Source: Thermoproteus sp. UBA157
Lineage (GTDB): Archaea; Thermoproteota; Thermoprotei; Thermoproteales; Thermoproteaceae
Direction: 5' to 3'
Assembly (NCBI GenBank): GCA_002497345.1
Contig: DANS01000015.1
Coordinates: 1 to 44,316 of the forward strand
DNA length: 44,316 nucleotides
How positions within the stretch are numbered: position 1 is the first letter of the stretch; each line of letters starts with the position of its first letter. Below the pieces are notes generated by a model, which was not told the origin of the DNA, made no database searches, and saw only the letters and a list, made by a program, of their open reading frames with translations. The translations under genes were made by a program, and so were the position numbers. Below are positions 1 to 8,083 of the stretch, piece after piece.

Positions 1-2
1 GC

Positions 3-428
3 AAGGGGCTGGACATCGGCGATGTGGTGGACATCTTGGCGAGGGAGATAGACCCCCCAGACGCCGCGGCGGCCCACGCCGAGTTGGCCGTTAGGGCATT
101 CAAGGAGGGGCTATCGCTGGCGGAGGGGGGCGACGTGGTCCAATCGAGCGAGAAGCTCTACGAGGCGGTGGAGGGGGCCGTCAAGGCGTTGGCCATCGCG
201 AGGGGGCTCGACGAGGCCAAGGAGGCGTTGAGCAAGGGGAGGTGGACCGTGAGCCTCCTGGACAAGGCCGCCCAGAAGCTCGGCGATAGGGCGTGGAGGG
301 CGTGGGACGCGGCCTACTTCCTCCACGTCAACGGCTTCCACGAGGTGAGGATCGATATATCCCAAGTGAGGGCCCGAATACCCCTTATAGAGCCGCTGAT
401 TCGGGAGGCGGAGGGCCTCCTCGGCTGA
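3..428 (+). CDS. PaREP1-family protein, 5'-partial
   Basis: The reading frame is open to the left edge of the window, so the true start is probably outside it; a GTG at 24 is the first possible internal start. The visible part has the features of the PaREP1 family, known from Pyrobaculum and relatives: a KGLDIGDVVDILA opening, then an alpha-helical segment GGDVVQSSEKLYEAVEGAVKALA, a GRW motif near the middle and an AAYFLHVNGFHE segment near the end. The family is helical, HEPN-like and of unknown function. It closely parallels the frameshifted copy at 12110-12597, which helps identify both. It converges on the ABC permease at 433 with only four bases between stop codons. Family assignment is from pattern recognition, and I infer no function. 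Confidence 0.8.
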   Translation, partial: KGLDIGDVVDILAREIDPPDAAAAHAELAVRAFKEGLSLAEGGDVVQSSEKLYEAVEGAVKALAIARGLDEAKEALSKGRWTVSLLDKAAQKLGDRAWRAWDAAYFLHVNGFHEVRIDISQVRARIPLIEPLIREAEGLLG

Positions 429-432
429 GGCG

Positions 433-2058
433 CTAGGCGGCGTACACCGCCTCCTCTATGATGTATCTCCTCTGGGCCCAGTCCATGAGCCTCGTCGTGA
501 AGAACACTGCGAACAGGACCACGACTATGCCGAACAAGAGGGATGCCCAAGCGGCTAGGGCCACGTTCCCTTGATCTATCGCCATGGTTATCAGCTTCAT
601 CAAGCCCGCGTTGACCTCTAGATCGCGTCCGTCGAAAATGCCGGGCCAGTATTCGCCGATGGCCAGGCCGCCCCACGCGCTATCTATAGTCGACGATATG
701 CCGGATACCAGATAGGGCAGGGCGCTTGGTATTAAGATCGACTTCATTCTCCCCCAGTAGGTCATGTTTAGGTTGTCCATGAGCTCCCATATCTCGTGGG
801 GCACGGCCTTGAGGGCCAGCCAGAAGCTGTAGAAGACGTAATAGAAAGTCGATATGAAGCCCAGGAGTATCACGTAGATCTCATCGGCGTAGTACCCTAA
901 AGCGCCGTGTAGGGTTGTATAAGTCGCGGCGAACACTAAGGGGAAGTAAACGGGGGCCGGGTAGGCGGCGAAGGCTTGTATCAACGGCACGACCGCGCGC
1001 TCGACCCTTCTGTGCGTGGCCAGATAATAGCCGAGCGACATGGCGAGGGCTAAGGAGAGCGCCGTTATCAGGAACACCCTCGCGTAGTCGATCGCCAAGC
1101 CGACCAACACCGACGGGGTTTCGGAGAGTAGATAGTCCCAGGTACTCGGCGGCGTCGACACGATGATCTCGGCCGCTCCGTAGGCTAGAGCCCCCAACAC
1201 GGCAACGCCTACGGCGGCGCCCACGGCCTTGAACAACCTATCGTGCTTCCTCTCATCCTCGTACCAAACTATCCGGCGCGCCGTCCTTCTCTGCATAACG
1301 GCGGTCATCCTGGCTATTTTGGCCAAGGAGCCGCCCACGCTTTTGGCTATAGGTACGAGCCGGATGCGCTTGGCCGGCAAGGGGCTGTCAATGGTGTATT
1401 TGCCAGCGACGTAGTCCGCGAACTCCCTAAGGCCGTATACCACAGCGCCGACGGCTAGTCCCAACACGGCGAGGGCGAACACGTATCTGCCGACGAACTC
1501 GGGGTTGCTCCACTGGGCTTGTTCTGCGAGCTCCGCTATCGTTGAGCCTATGCCGAAGACGCTGTAGCTCGAGGACCCCACCGAGAAGACCTCGCTGACG
1601 GTTATGTAGAAGAAGCCGTCTGAGAAACTGGGCAGAAGATTTGCGGCGATCCGGGGCAACGAGTAGGGTATGTAGAGGTGCCTCATCTTGCCCAGGAAGC
1701 CCAGTCTGACGTTCTCGGCGACCTCCAGCATCTCCCTCGGGACCGTCTTGAAGGCTTGATAGATGCCGACCCAGATGTTCCACACGACAGCTGTGAACAC
1801 GAGGAAGTCGGCTGCGAGCTCGACCCCCAGCTGGCCGCCTATGTCCGACACGAAAACGACCAAGACAACCGGGAAGAAGCTGAAGACGGGGACAGACTCG
1901 AAAACCCCGATCAGCGACATGTAGATGTTTTCGAAGGCCTTGCTTCTGATCGCCGCGTATCCCAGAAGCCAGCCCGAGGCGATGGCCAGCACGATAAGCG
2001 CGAGGACTCTGGCCGTCGAGACCGCGGCGGCCAAGGCGATTTCGGCGTAGCCTATCAT
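433..2058 (-). CDS. ABC transporter permease, two fused permease domains
   Basis: This 541-residue integral membrane protein forms the transmembrane channel of an ABC importer. It holds two copies of the binding-protein-dependent permease domain (about residues 1-215 and 280-535), joined by a charged cytoplasmic linker rich in Arg and Lys. Both halves carry the EAA-loop region that contacts the ATPase: AENVRLGFLGKMRHLYIPYSLP in the first half, MDNLNMTYWGRMKSILIPSALP in the second. The fold and partner ATPase resemble the nitrate/sulfonate/taurine class. The ATG start overlaps the ATPase stop codon by four bases (ATGA), so the two genes are translationally coupled. No substrate-binding protein is next to them, so the substrate is unknown. 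A fused permease could work as a single-chain pseudo-dimer. Confidence 0.85.
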   Translation of the reverse strand: MIGYAEIALAAAVSTARVLALIVLAIASGWLLGYAAIRSKAFENIYMSLIGVFESVPVFSFFPVVLVVFVSDIGGQLGVELAADFLVFTAVVWNIWVGIYQAFKTVPREMLEVAENVRLGFLGKMRHLYIPYSLPRIAANLLPSFSDGFFYITVSEVFSVGSSSYSVFGIGSTIAELAEQAQWSNPEFVGRYVFALAVLGLAVGAVVYGLREFADYVAGKYTIDSPLPAKRIRLVPIAKSVGGSLAKIARMTAVMQRRTARRIVWYEDERKHDRLFKAVGAAVGVAVLGALAYGAAEIIVSTPPSTWDYLLSETPSVLVGLAIDYARVFLITALSLALAMSLGYYLATHRRVERAVVPLIQAFAAYPAPVYFPLVFAATYTTLHGALGYYADEIYVILLGFISTFYYVFYSFWLALKAVPHEIWELMDNLNMTYWGRMKSILIPSALPYLVSGISSTIDSAWGGLAIGEYWPGIFDGRDLEVNAGLMKLITMAIDQGNVALAAWASLLFGIVVVLFAVFFTTRLMDWAQRRYIIEEAVYAA

Positions 2059-2804
2059 GACCCCTCCGGAGTCTTCGTGAGACTTGCGTACAGGATATCC
2101 ACGTATTTGGTCACGGCGGGATCCTTGAGGTTCCTCGGGCGTTGTAGATCTATGTCAACTACGTCGACTACCCGCGCCGGGCGGCCGTTCAGGACGTAGA
2201 CGACGTCTGACAACTCGACGACTTCGTAGAGGTTGTGAGATACCAGAACCACCCCTTTGAGCGTGGTGGACTCGTTGAAGAGCATATTATAGAGCTCGCG
2301 CCGCAGGTTCTCGGCCGTCAGCTCGTCCAAATGGCTGAAGGGCTCGTCCATGAGCAACACAGAAGGCCTCGCGGCGAGCGCTCTGGCTATGGCCACCCTC
2401 TGCCTCATGCCGCCCGACATCTCCTTGGGGTAGAAGCTCTCGAAGCCCTTGAGGCCCACGAGCTCCAAGTACCTCTTGGCCTCCTCCTCGGCCTCCTTGC
2501 GGTCCAGCCTCATGTACTGGAGCCCCAACATTACGTTCTCCAGCGCCGTCATCCAGGGAAAAGTCACTATTGACTGGTGGACCAACATTATTTGGGGGGT
2601 CGGCCGCAAGACGGGCTTGCCGAAGAGGAGCACGACGCCCGTCTGAGGCTTTAGGAACCCGCCTAAAATCCTGAGGAGGGTCGACTTGCCGATGCCGGAG
2701 GGGCCCACGATAGCTACTATCTGCTCCTCGTCGACTGCTATGTTAACTCCCTCGAATACCTTGAAGCCGCCGTAGCCGAAGCTGAGATCTCGGCCCTCAA
2801 GCAC
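2055..2804 (-). CDS. ABC transporter ATP-binding protein (nitrate/sulfonate/taurine type)
   Basis: The ATPase subunit powers import through the fused permease that follows it. Taking GTG at 2804 as the start gives 249 residues, with Walker [10 protein letters not shown] at 34-42, Q-loop Gln at about 77, signature MSGGMRQ at 129-135, Walker B VLLMDEP at about 149-155 and the switch His in VLVSHN. The frame continues upstream to 2909, but that would run through the S28e promoter and overlap its coding start. A box-A-like element lies on this strand at about 2836-2847, so GTG 2804 with a short leader fits best. The C-terminal region ([20 protein letters not shown]) is typical of the SsuB/TauB class. 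The substrate is not determined. Confidence 0.85.
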   Translation of the reverse strand: MLEGRDLSFGYGGFKVFEGVNIAVDEEQIVAIVGPSGIGKSTLLRILGGFLKPQTGVVLLFGKPVLRPTPQIMLVHQSIVTFPWMTALENVMLGLQYMRLDRKEAEEEAKRYLELVGLKGFESFYPKEMSGGMRQRVAIARALAARPSVLLMDEPFSHLDELTAENLRRELYNMLFNESTTLKGVVLVSHNLYEVVELSDVVYVLNGRPARVVDVVDIDLQRPRNLKDPAVTKYVDILYASLTKTPEGS

Positions 2805-2870
2805 GTTCCCCTCGCATGGCGGCGCCTCCCTGATTGTATAAATAGCTTTCAAGCCGGCCTTGGCAGAACA

Positions 2871-2880
2871 ACTTTTATAA
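2871..2880 (+). promoter_or_regulatory. Box A (TATA) promoter of the S28e-L24e operon
   Basis: ACTTTTATAA is centred 25 bases before the ATG at 2901. This is the spacing of a leaderless archaeal transcript, and it fixes the S28e start at 2901 rather than at the upstream in-frame codon at 2886. Confidence 0.75.
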
Positions 2881-2900
2881 CCCCGGTGTTTCGCGAAGGC

Positions 2901-3134
2901 ATGGCTCAAGAGGTTAGGTTTTCGCCCTACGAAGACGCCGTGGCGGCCATAGTGGTTCAGATACTGGGCAGGACGGGCGTAGCGGGCGAGGTGACGCAGG
3001 TTAAGGTGAGGATACTCGAGGGCAGAGACAAGGGCAGAGTGTTGACCCGCAACGTCAAGGGCCCCGTGAGGCTCGGCGATATAGTAATGCTTAGGGAGAC
3101 CGAGAGGGAGGCCCGCAGAATTACGGCGCGATGA
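2901..3134 (+). CDS. rps28e: 30S ribosomal protein S28e
   Basis: This 77-residue protein of the small ribosomal subunit has an OB-fold. The characteristic family stretches are present: [19 protein letters not shown], followed by [19 protein letters not shown] near the C-terminus. The start at ATG 2901 is set by the box A at 2871-2880. The L24e gene follows with a four-base ATGA overlap, so the two are co-transcribed and coupled. S28e, L24e and L7Ae are commonly neighbours in archaea; here L7Ae faces this pair on the other strand and converges with it. The identification is secure. Confidence 0.96.
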   Translation: MAQEVRFSPYEDAVAAIVVQILGRTGVAGEVTQVKVRILEGRDKGRVLTRNVKGPVRLGDIVMLRETEREARRITAR

Positions 3135-3322
3135 GGACCTACAAGTGCGCCTTCTGTGGGGCCACTATATTGCCCGGCTACGGCATAATGTATGTCAAAG
3201 CCGACGGAACGGTGTTGCGCTATTGTAGCCATAAATGCTTCGTAAGCGCTGTCAAATATGGAAGGGATCCCAGGAGGTTGGCTTGGGTCAGGAAAGCCCG
3301 GCGCGTACAAAAAGCCAAATAG
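3131..3322 (+). CDS. rpl24e: 50S ribosomal protein L24e
   Basis: A 63-residue zinc-ribbon protein of the large ribosomal subunit. Zinc ligands are visible as C6-x2-C9 and C32-x3-C36 (CAFCG and YCSHKC), with the conserved [18 protein letters not shown] segment between and a basic C-terminal tail [11 protein letters not shown]. It overlaps the S28e stop codon by four bases. Its stop lies 22 bases from that of L7Ae on the opposite strand, so this is a compact convergent junction. Length and motifs match the family fully. Confidence 0.96.
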   Translation: MRTYKCAFCGATILPGYGIMYVKADGTVLRYCSHKCFVSAVKYGRDPRRLAWVRKARRVQKAK

Positions 3323-3343
3323 CCGTTTCGATCTTCAAAAAGC

Positions 3344-3796
3344 TTACTTCTTAACTGGAGCTATAGGGCCTAGGCCGTGTTTGCTCCTGATTTCGTTTAT
3401 CTTAGCCACGAGGCCCTCCAGCTCGGCGGCCGCCTGGCCCGGATCTATCACCACGGCGGCTGCCGCCGACACGTTTATGCCCGCCGCTTTGCCTAGTTTC
3501 TCCTTGGAGGGGACGTATATGTACGGCACCTTCTTCTCCTCGCACAGTATCGGCAAATGCGCCACGACCTCGGGCGGGTCCACGTCTTCAGCTATGAGGA
3601 CGAGCTTCGCCAACCCCCTCTCGACGGCCTTCGTCACCTCGTTGGTCCCCTTCTTTATCTTGCCCGTCTGTCGCGCCGTGTTCAATATGTCGTAGGCCTT
3701 CTCCGCCAACTCGGCGGGCACCTCGAATCTGACGTAGAACGGCTTACCCTGCACCGAGTTCGCGTAAAATGTCTTGGGGTCCACGGTGGTTGCCAT
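3344..3796 (-). CDS. rpl7ae: 50S ribosomal protein L7Ae (kink-turn binding)
   Basis: A 150-residue protein that binds kink-turns in 23S rRNA and, in archaea, also in box C/D and H/ACA guide RNAs and in RNase P. Family hallmarks are [32 protein letters not shown] and the RNA-binding loop AAAAVVID near the C-terminus. The start is ATG 3796 (MATTV), because a box A on this strand at 3817-3826 is centred 25 bases upstream; the frame continues four codons further to 3808 without promoter support. It converges with the S28e-L24e operon and diverges from argS. Confidence 0.95.
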   Translation of the reverse strand: MATTVDPKTFYANSVQGKPFYVRFEVPAELAEKAYDILNTARQTGKIKKGTNEVTKAVERGLAKLVLIAEDVDPPEVVAHLPILCEEKKVPYIYVPSKEKLGKAAGINVSAAAAVVIDPGQAAAELEGLVAKINEIRSKHGLGPIAPVKK

Positions 3797-3816
3797 GCCC
3801 CCACGCAACCAGATGG

Positions 3817-3826
3817 TATATAAATT
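3817..3826 (-). promoter_or_regulatory. Box A promoter of L7Ae
   Basis: On the minus strand it reads AATTTATATA, centred 25 bases before the ATG at 3796. It supports leaderless transcription and the shorter L7Ae start. Confidence 0.75.
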
Positions 3827-3856
3827 TTGGCATCACCGAGCCCGGCCCGTCGGGAA

Positions 3857-3867
3857 AGGTTATTAAT
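3857..3867 (+). promoter_or_regulatory. Box A promoter of argS
   Basis: An AAGGTTATTAAT element is centred about 24 bases before GTG 3886. This selects GTG 3886 over the in-frame codon at 3769, which lies inside the L7Ae coding region. Confidence 0.65.
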
Positions 3868-3885
3868 AGTGGCTCAAGCCGACGA

Positions 3886-5772
3886 GTGGATCCCCTGGAG
3901 CCAGCGCTGGGGGAGTTCGAGGAGTTGCTCGCGAGGATCTCGACGTCTCTGGGGCTCCCCGGAAGACCCGAGATCGACTTTCCGTCGAAATTCGCCTTCG
4001 TATCAGCGCGTCTGCACAAGTTCAAGGTAGAACCCTCCAAGGTATCCGACTTGTTGAAGGGAGGGTACAAGTACTTGCGCAACGTGAGGCTGGAGGGGCT
4101 CTACATAAACGCCGACGTGGACCCAGTCATCTTGGCCGGGGAGCTCTTCAAGGCTGTGTCTGCCATGGGCGATAGGTACGGCTATTCGAGCCGTTGCGCA
4201 GGCGGCAAGTACCTCGTCGAGCACACGTCGGCGAACCCGCTCCATCCGCTGCACGTGGGCCACGGCAGAAACGCGGTTTTGGGCGACGCCTTGGCGAGGC
4301 TTCTTCGCTTCTGCGGGAGCGAGGTCGAGGTCCACTTCTATGTGGACGACTGCGGCTCCCAAGTCATGTACGCCGCGTTGGGATACGAGGCGGCTCGCCG
4401 CGAGGTGGACGAGCTCATCAAGAGGGGGGTCAAGCCGGATCTGGCCGTGGGCTACGTCTATTCCGTCGTCAACGCGATATCGGAGATAAACAGGCTGAGG
4501 AGACTTTCAGAGGGGCAGCCCGACGATAAAAAGAGGGAGATCTTGGCCGAGATCGACGAATGGCTAGGCGTCATCAAGCGCCATATGGATCTGGAGCCCG
4601 ATTTGGTGAGGGCCTTGACCGAAAGGCTCGGGCAAAGGGACTTGGTCGCGGAGGCCGCCGAGCTCAACAGGCTCTACGAGAGGGGCGATGAGGAGGCTAG
4701 GCGCAAGGTCAGAGAAGTTGTCGAGCTCGTCTTGAGGGGGCAGAGGGAGACCCTCGCGCGGCTGGGGATATCCATAGACTACTGGGATTACGAGAGCGAG
4801 CTCGCGGTCTGGAACAACTCGGCGGTTCGACTAGTCGAGGAGCTCAAGCGGAGGTGGCCGACCTACGTCGAATACAGGGAGGGGGCCGTCGTGTTTAGAG
4901 CCGATAAGTTCGTTGAGGACTTCAAGCTCAGGGAGGAGCTGGACCTCCCCAAGTTCGTGCCCCCCGTCACCCTAACGCGCTCCGACGGCACTACGCTCTA
5001 CGTCACGAGAGACGTGGCCTATGCGCTGTGGCAGAGCCGCAGAGGCGCTGACAAGGTGATCAGGGTGATCTCGTCGGAGCAGACGCACGAGCAAGCCCAC
5101 GTCAAGATAATACTCTACGCGTTGGGCTTCCGCGAGGAGGCCAAGAAGATGGTGCACTACAGCTACGAGATGGTGAACATGCCCGGCATGAAGATGTCGG
5201 CCAGGAGGGGGCAGTACGTGTCCCTCGACGAGATCCTGGACGAAGCCGCCGAGAGGTCGGCCGAGATGGTCAAGGAGAAGGACAGAGAGGTGGCGTCGGC
5301 CATAGGCGAAAGGGTTGGCGTCGGCGCCGTCAGGTTCTTCTACCTCTCGGCCTCGCCGCGCAAGCCCATCGACTTCAAGTGGGACGCGGTGCTCAACATG
5401 AGGAGCAACTCAGGCCCGTTTCTGCAATACACCTACGTGAGGGCCCACTCGATACTGGAGAGGGCGGGGTCGGCCCCGGCGGTTCCGGCCAAGATCCCCG
5501 ACGTTATTCAGCCCGAGGAGGGGGAGCTGGTCGTCAAATTGGCCATGTGGCCGTGGACCGTGGCCTCGGCCGCGCGGGATTTAAGGCCCGACTACATATC
5601 GGAGTACCTCAACTCGTTGGCGCTTCTGTTCAACAGCTACTACGAGAAGTACCCCGTCGTTAAGTCGGAGGAGCCCGTGCGGGGCTTCAGGCTAGCGCTG
5701 GTAAACGCGGTTAAGACGGTCATGAAAAACGGGCTGGGTATTCTGGGCGTTCCGGTGCTACAGAGGATGTGA
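3886..5772 (+). CDS. argS: Arginyl-tRNA synthetase
   Basis: A class I aminoacyl-tRNA synthetase that charges tRNA-Arg with arginine in the cytoplasm. From GTG 3886 it is 628 residues. Domains in order: the ArgS-specific N-terminal tRNA-binding domain (about 1-95), the Rossmann catalytic core with the HIGH-type motif HVGH at 123-126 inside TSANPLHPLHVGHGRNA, the KMSK-type loop KMSA at 436-439 in MPGMKMSARRGQYVS, and a C-terminal DALR anticodon-binding domain ending in GLGILGVPVLQRM. The last Lys of KMSK is replaced by Ala; such variation is known in ArgS. The 3' end overlaps the opposite-strand hypothetical gene at 5758 by 15 bases. Confidence 0.96.
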   Translation: MDPLEPALGEFEELLARISTSLGLPGRPEIDFPSKFAFVSARLHKFKVEPSKVSDLLKGGYKYLRNVRLEGLYINADVDPVILAGELFKAVSAMGDRYGYSSRCAGGKYLVEHTSANPLHPLHVGHGRNAVLGDALARLLRFCGSEVEVHFYVDDCGSQVMYAALGYEAARREVDELIKRGVKPDLAVGYVYSVVNAISEINRLRRLSEGQPDDKKREILAEIDEWLGVIKRHMDLEPDLVRALTERLGQRDLVAEAAELNRLYERGDEEARRKVREVVELVLRGQRETLARLGISIDYWDYESELAVWNNSAVRLVEELKRRWPTYVEYREGAVVFRADKFVEDFKLREELDLPKFVPPVTLTRSDGTTLYVTRDVAYALWQSRRGADKVIRVISSEQTHEQAHVKIILYALGFREEAKKMVHYSYEMVNMPGMKMSARRGQYVSLDEILDEAAERSAEMVKEKDREVASAIGERVGVGAVRFFYLSASPRKPIDFKWDAVLNMRSNSGPFLQYTYVRAHSILERAGSAPAVPAKIPDVIQPEEGELVVKLAMWPWTVASAARDLRPDYISEYLNSLALLFNSYYEKYPVVKSEEPVRGFRLALVNAVKTVMKNGLGILGVPVLQRM

Positions 5773-6048
5773 GCGCAACAGCTGCGCCACCTTCTCTATA
5801 CAAACAGCGAGATCTCTGGCCAAGAACTCCCTCCCCGCCTCGGTCAACGCACTATATATCTCGTCGTTGGACAAGGCGTACGCCGCAGCGAGGAACTTCA
5901 GTATTACATATTCTTTGGAGATCTCGGCGAGTCTCGACGCCTTGCCCCAGGCGTCCTCCCAGCTGGAGGCGTTGAGGACTTTGAGGCAGAACCCGGCGAG
6001 CCCTTTATAGTCCCCCCTCTCGGCGAGCCGCAGAGCTTCCTCCGTCAT
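5758..6048 (-). CDS. Hypothetical alpha-helical protein downstream of SUI1
   Basis: A 96-residue soluble protein I do not recognise. It is predicted to be mostly helical (ALRLAERGDYKGLAGF, ASRLAEISKEYVILKFLAAAYAL) with two cysteines and no signal peptide or membrane segment. Its ATG shares one base with the SUI1 stop codon (TAATG), so it is very likely translated by coupling from the SUI1 transcript. The 3' end overlaps argS by 15 bases. The tight coupling suggests a role linked to translation, but that is only inference. Confidence 0.75.
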   Translation of the reverse strand: MTEEALRLAERGDYKGLAGFCLKVLNASSWEDAWGKASRLAEISKEYVILKFLAAAYALSNDEIYSALTEAGREFLARDLAVCIEKVAQLLRSHPL

Positions 6049-6410
6049 TAAACCTCTTTCACCTCCTCATCGATTAGTATGTTCTCCTCCTTGAAGCCCA
6101 TGTCTATTAACATTTTCTTTATTTTGTATCTATGATCACCTTGTATTTCTATCCAGCTATCTCTTATTGTCCCACCGGCGGCGAGCTTTCTCTTTAGCTC
6201 CCTTGCGAGGTCCTTTATGCCCAGCTGTTTCGCATCGTCGGAGTTGCCGAAGTCGACTATGGTGACCAGGTGGCTCTTCCTCCTCTCGAGCCTTATCCTT
6301 ATGAGGGCCTTCTCCTTGGTTATTGACTGAATTATCTCGTTCTCCTCGCCGCCGCCTAATAATTGGCTAACGATATCCTCGGCATCTTTCTGGGAGAACT
6401 CTACGCCCAT
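6048..6410 (-). CDS. Translation initiation factor SUI1 (aIF1 homologue)
   Basis: A 120-residue protein with a C-terminal SUI1 domain. The diagnostic stretch is [15 protein letters not shown] followed by [20 protein letters not shown]. aIF1/SUI1 binds the small subunit and helps select the start codon; crenarchaea often carry more than one SUI1-domain protein, so this could be a paralogue of the main factor. The N-terminal 40 residues (acidic, [18 protein letters not shown]) are an extension to the minimal domain. A box A on this strand (CCTTTTAAATATTT in plus orientation, 6433-6446) precedes ATG 6410 and lies at the very end of the next upstream gene. Confidence 0.92.
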   Translation of the reverse strand: MGVEFSQKDAEDIVSQLLGGGEENEIIQSITKEKALIRIRLERRKSHLVTIVDFGNSDDAKQLGIKDLARELKRKLAAGGTIRDSWIEIQGDHRYKIKKMLIDMGFKEENILIDEEVKEV

Positions 6411-6436
6411 TCCAATAGCTGTTGGGCTATTGCCTT

Positions 6437-6931
6437 TTAAATATTTCGGCCAACTATCTGCAACTCTGCGCCCTCGACCTCCACCTTCAAGGTAGAAAGG
6501 ACGCCTAAAGTAGACGGGAGCACCGCCAAGGCCTTGACCTCCAAGGTTCTATCAACGCAAGAAATGGCGTCTGAGTCGGAGAGCGCCAGCTCGACGGGCC
6601 TCACCCTCATGTATTGCGGCAACCTTGCGCCGTAAGGCGCCGAGTAGGGGCGCCTTATGCAACCGAACATCCGCCTCCTCTGCGTTAGTATGTAGCCGAA
6701 GCCGACCTCCCAGTCGGTCAAGACGACGTATACCTCGCCGGGCCCCGACCAGCTCGCCCTGACGCCCTTCAGCACATAGGTCGTCCCGGCAACGAGAGTC
6801 GCCGAAAGGGGGCGCGAGATAACCCAGGGGGCGTTCTGGAGGGGGACCTCGTACACGTCGTCCTTTTTGACGGCGCCATATCTCTTGATGAGCTCGTTCG
6901 GCGTAGCGGCCAAGAACTCTGCGACGTCCAT
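6437..6931 (-). CDS. Conserved hypothetical protein
   Basis: A 164-residue soluble protein without a recognised domain. It appears beta-rich ([45 protein letters not shown]) with a Tyr/Pro/Arg-rich middle ([17 protein letters not shown]). No signal peptide or membrane helix is seen. The start ATG 6931 is supported by a box A at 6949-6958 and by a GGAGGT element just upstream. Its end carries the SUI1 promoter, so SUI1 is transcribed separately. Function unknown. Confidence 0.7.
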   Translation of the reverse strand: MDVAEFLAATPNELIKRYGAVKKDDVYEVPLQNAPWVISRPLSATLVAGTTYVLKGVRASWSGPGEVYVVLTDWEVGFGYILTQRRRMFGCIRRPYSAPYGARLPQYMRVRPVELALSDSDAISCVDRTLEVKALAVLPSTLGVLSTLKVEVEGAELQIVGRNI

Positions 6932-6948
6932 GGGACCTCCTCGCCCCC

Positions 6949-6958
6949 ATAAAAAATC
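6949..6958 (-). promoter_or_regulatory. Box A promoter of the 164-residue hypothetical gene
   Basis: ATTTTTTATG on the minus strand is centred about 23 bases before ATG 6931, back to back with the mtnP promoter at 6967-6978. Confidence 0.6.
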
Positions 6959-6966
6959 TGGTGCGC

Positions 6967-6978
6967 GAAATTTAATAA
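6967..6978 (+). promoter_or_regulatory. Box A promoter of the methylthioadenosine phosphorylase gene
   Basis: GAAATTTAATAA is centred 25 bases before ATG 6998, which indicates a leaderless mRNA. Confidence 0.7.
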
Positions 6979-6997
6979 CGGCCGCGTTTCAGCCGGC

Positions 6998-7843
6998 ATG
7001 AGGATCGTGAAGCTGACGTCGGAGCCGGCATCTCCCAAGGACTTGGGCTTCGAGGAGCTCCCCTCCGTGGCTATAATAGGCGGTAGCGGCCTATACGACC
7101 CGGGCATATTCGAATCGCCCGTGGAGGTCCAGATACACACGCCCTATGGACTTCCAAGCGATAACGTAATAGTCGGGAGGGTCTCAGGCCGCGTCGTCGC
7201 GTTTCTGCCGAGGCACGGGAGGGGGCACAAGTACCCGCCCCACAAGATACCGTACCGCGCCAACGTATACGCGTTGCACATGCTCGGCGTGAGGCACGTG
7301 ATAGCCGTAAGCGCCGTGGGATCGCTAAGGCAAGACTACGCGCCGGGCGATTTCGTTGTGCCGGACCAATTCGTGGACATGACCAAGACGAGGGAGTACA
7401 CGTTCTACGACGGGCCGAGGACTTGCCATATACAGATAGGGCTTGAGCCCTTCACCGAGGAGCTCAGGAAGGCGCTTATAGAGACCGCCTCGAAGTACAA
7501 CAAGACGCACCCGGCCGGCTGTTACGTCTGCATCGAGGGGCCCCGGTTCAGCACGAAGGCCGAGTCCCGCATATGGCGCGACGTATACGGCTGTGATATA
7601 ATCGGCATGACCCTCGTCCCTGAGGTCAACTTGGCGAGAGAGCTGGGCATGTGCTACGCCTTGTTGGCCCTGGTCACAGACTACGACATCTGGGTCCCGC
7701 ACCAACCGGTCACGGCCGAGGCGGTCGAGAGGATGATGTCGGAGAAGATGGACATAGTGCGCAAGGTCGTGGCGGAGGTCGTGCCCAAGATCCCCGCCGA
7801 GATGCCCAAGTGCGGCGAGTTGCTGAAGCAAGCTTGCATATAG
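6998..7843 (+). CDS. mtnP: S-methyl-5'-thioadenosine phosphorylase
   Basis: A 281-residue cytoplasmic enzyme that phosphorolytically cleaves 5'-methylthioadenosine to adenine and 5-methylthioribose-1-phosphate, recycling the by-product of polyamine synthesis. The nucleoside phosphorylase (PNP/MTAP) fold is shown by IIGGSGLYD near residue 26, [27 protein letters not shown], and the base- and ribose-binding [13 protein letters not shown] with [15 protein letters not shown]. The C-terminal pair of cysteines ([12 protein letters not shown]) fits the disulfide-stabilised MTAP II of hyperthermophiles. The N-terminus is about 20 residues longer than the minimal fold. The start is supported by the box A at 6967. 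Confidence 0.95.
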   Translation: MRIVKLTSEPASPKDLGFEELPSVAIIGGSGLYDPGIFESPVEVQIHTPYGLPSDNVIVGRVSGRVVAFLPRHGRGHKYPPHKIPYRANVYALHMLGVRHVIAVSAVGSLRQDYAPGDFVVPDQFVDMTKTREYTFYDGPRTCHIQIGLEPFTEELRKALIETASKYNKTHPAGCYVCIEGPRFSTKAESRIWRDVYGCDIIGMTLVPEVNLARELGMCYALLALVTDYDIWVPHQPVTAEAVERMMSEKMDIVRKVVAEVVPKIPAEMPKCGELLKQACI

Positions 7844-8083
7844 CACGCAGTCCTTAAGGGCGGGCGTCCCCGCGACGGCCACGAGCTTTTTGACGCATAC
7901 AAGCCCTCAAGCTCGCGAGGACGTGTTAGTGCTCGCGTTGGCAACCGCCATTGCCGTGTACACGATGGCCGTCAACGCGCCTAGCCCCGGCGTTACGATA
8001 AAGGCCGTACGAGGACGGAGGATCACGGACCTCTTATGTGGTCGCGGCCGTCTTCGTAAGGGCGATATCGCCAGACTGGTAAT

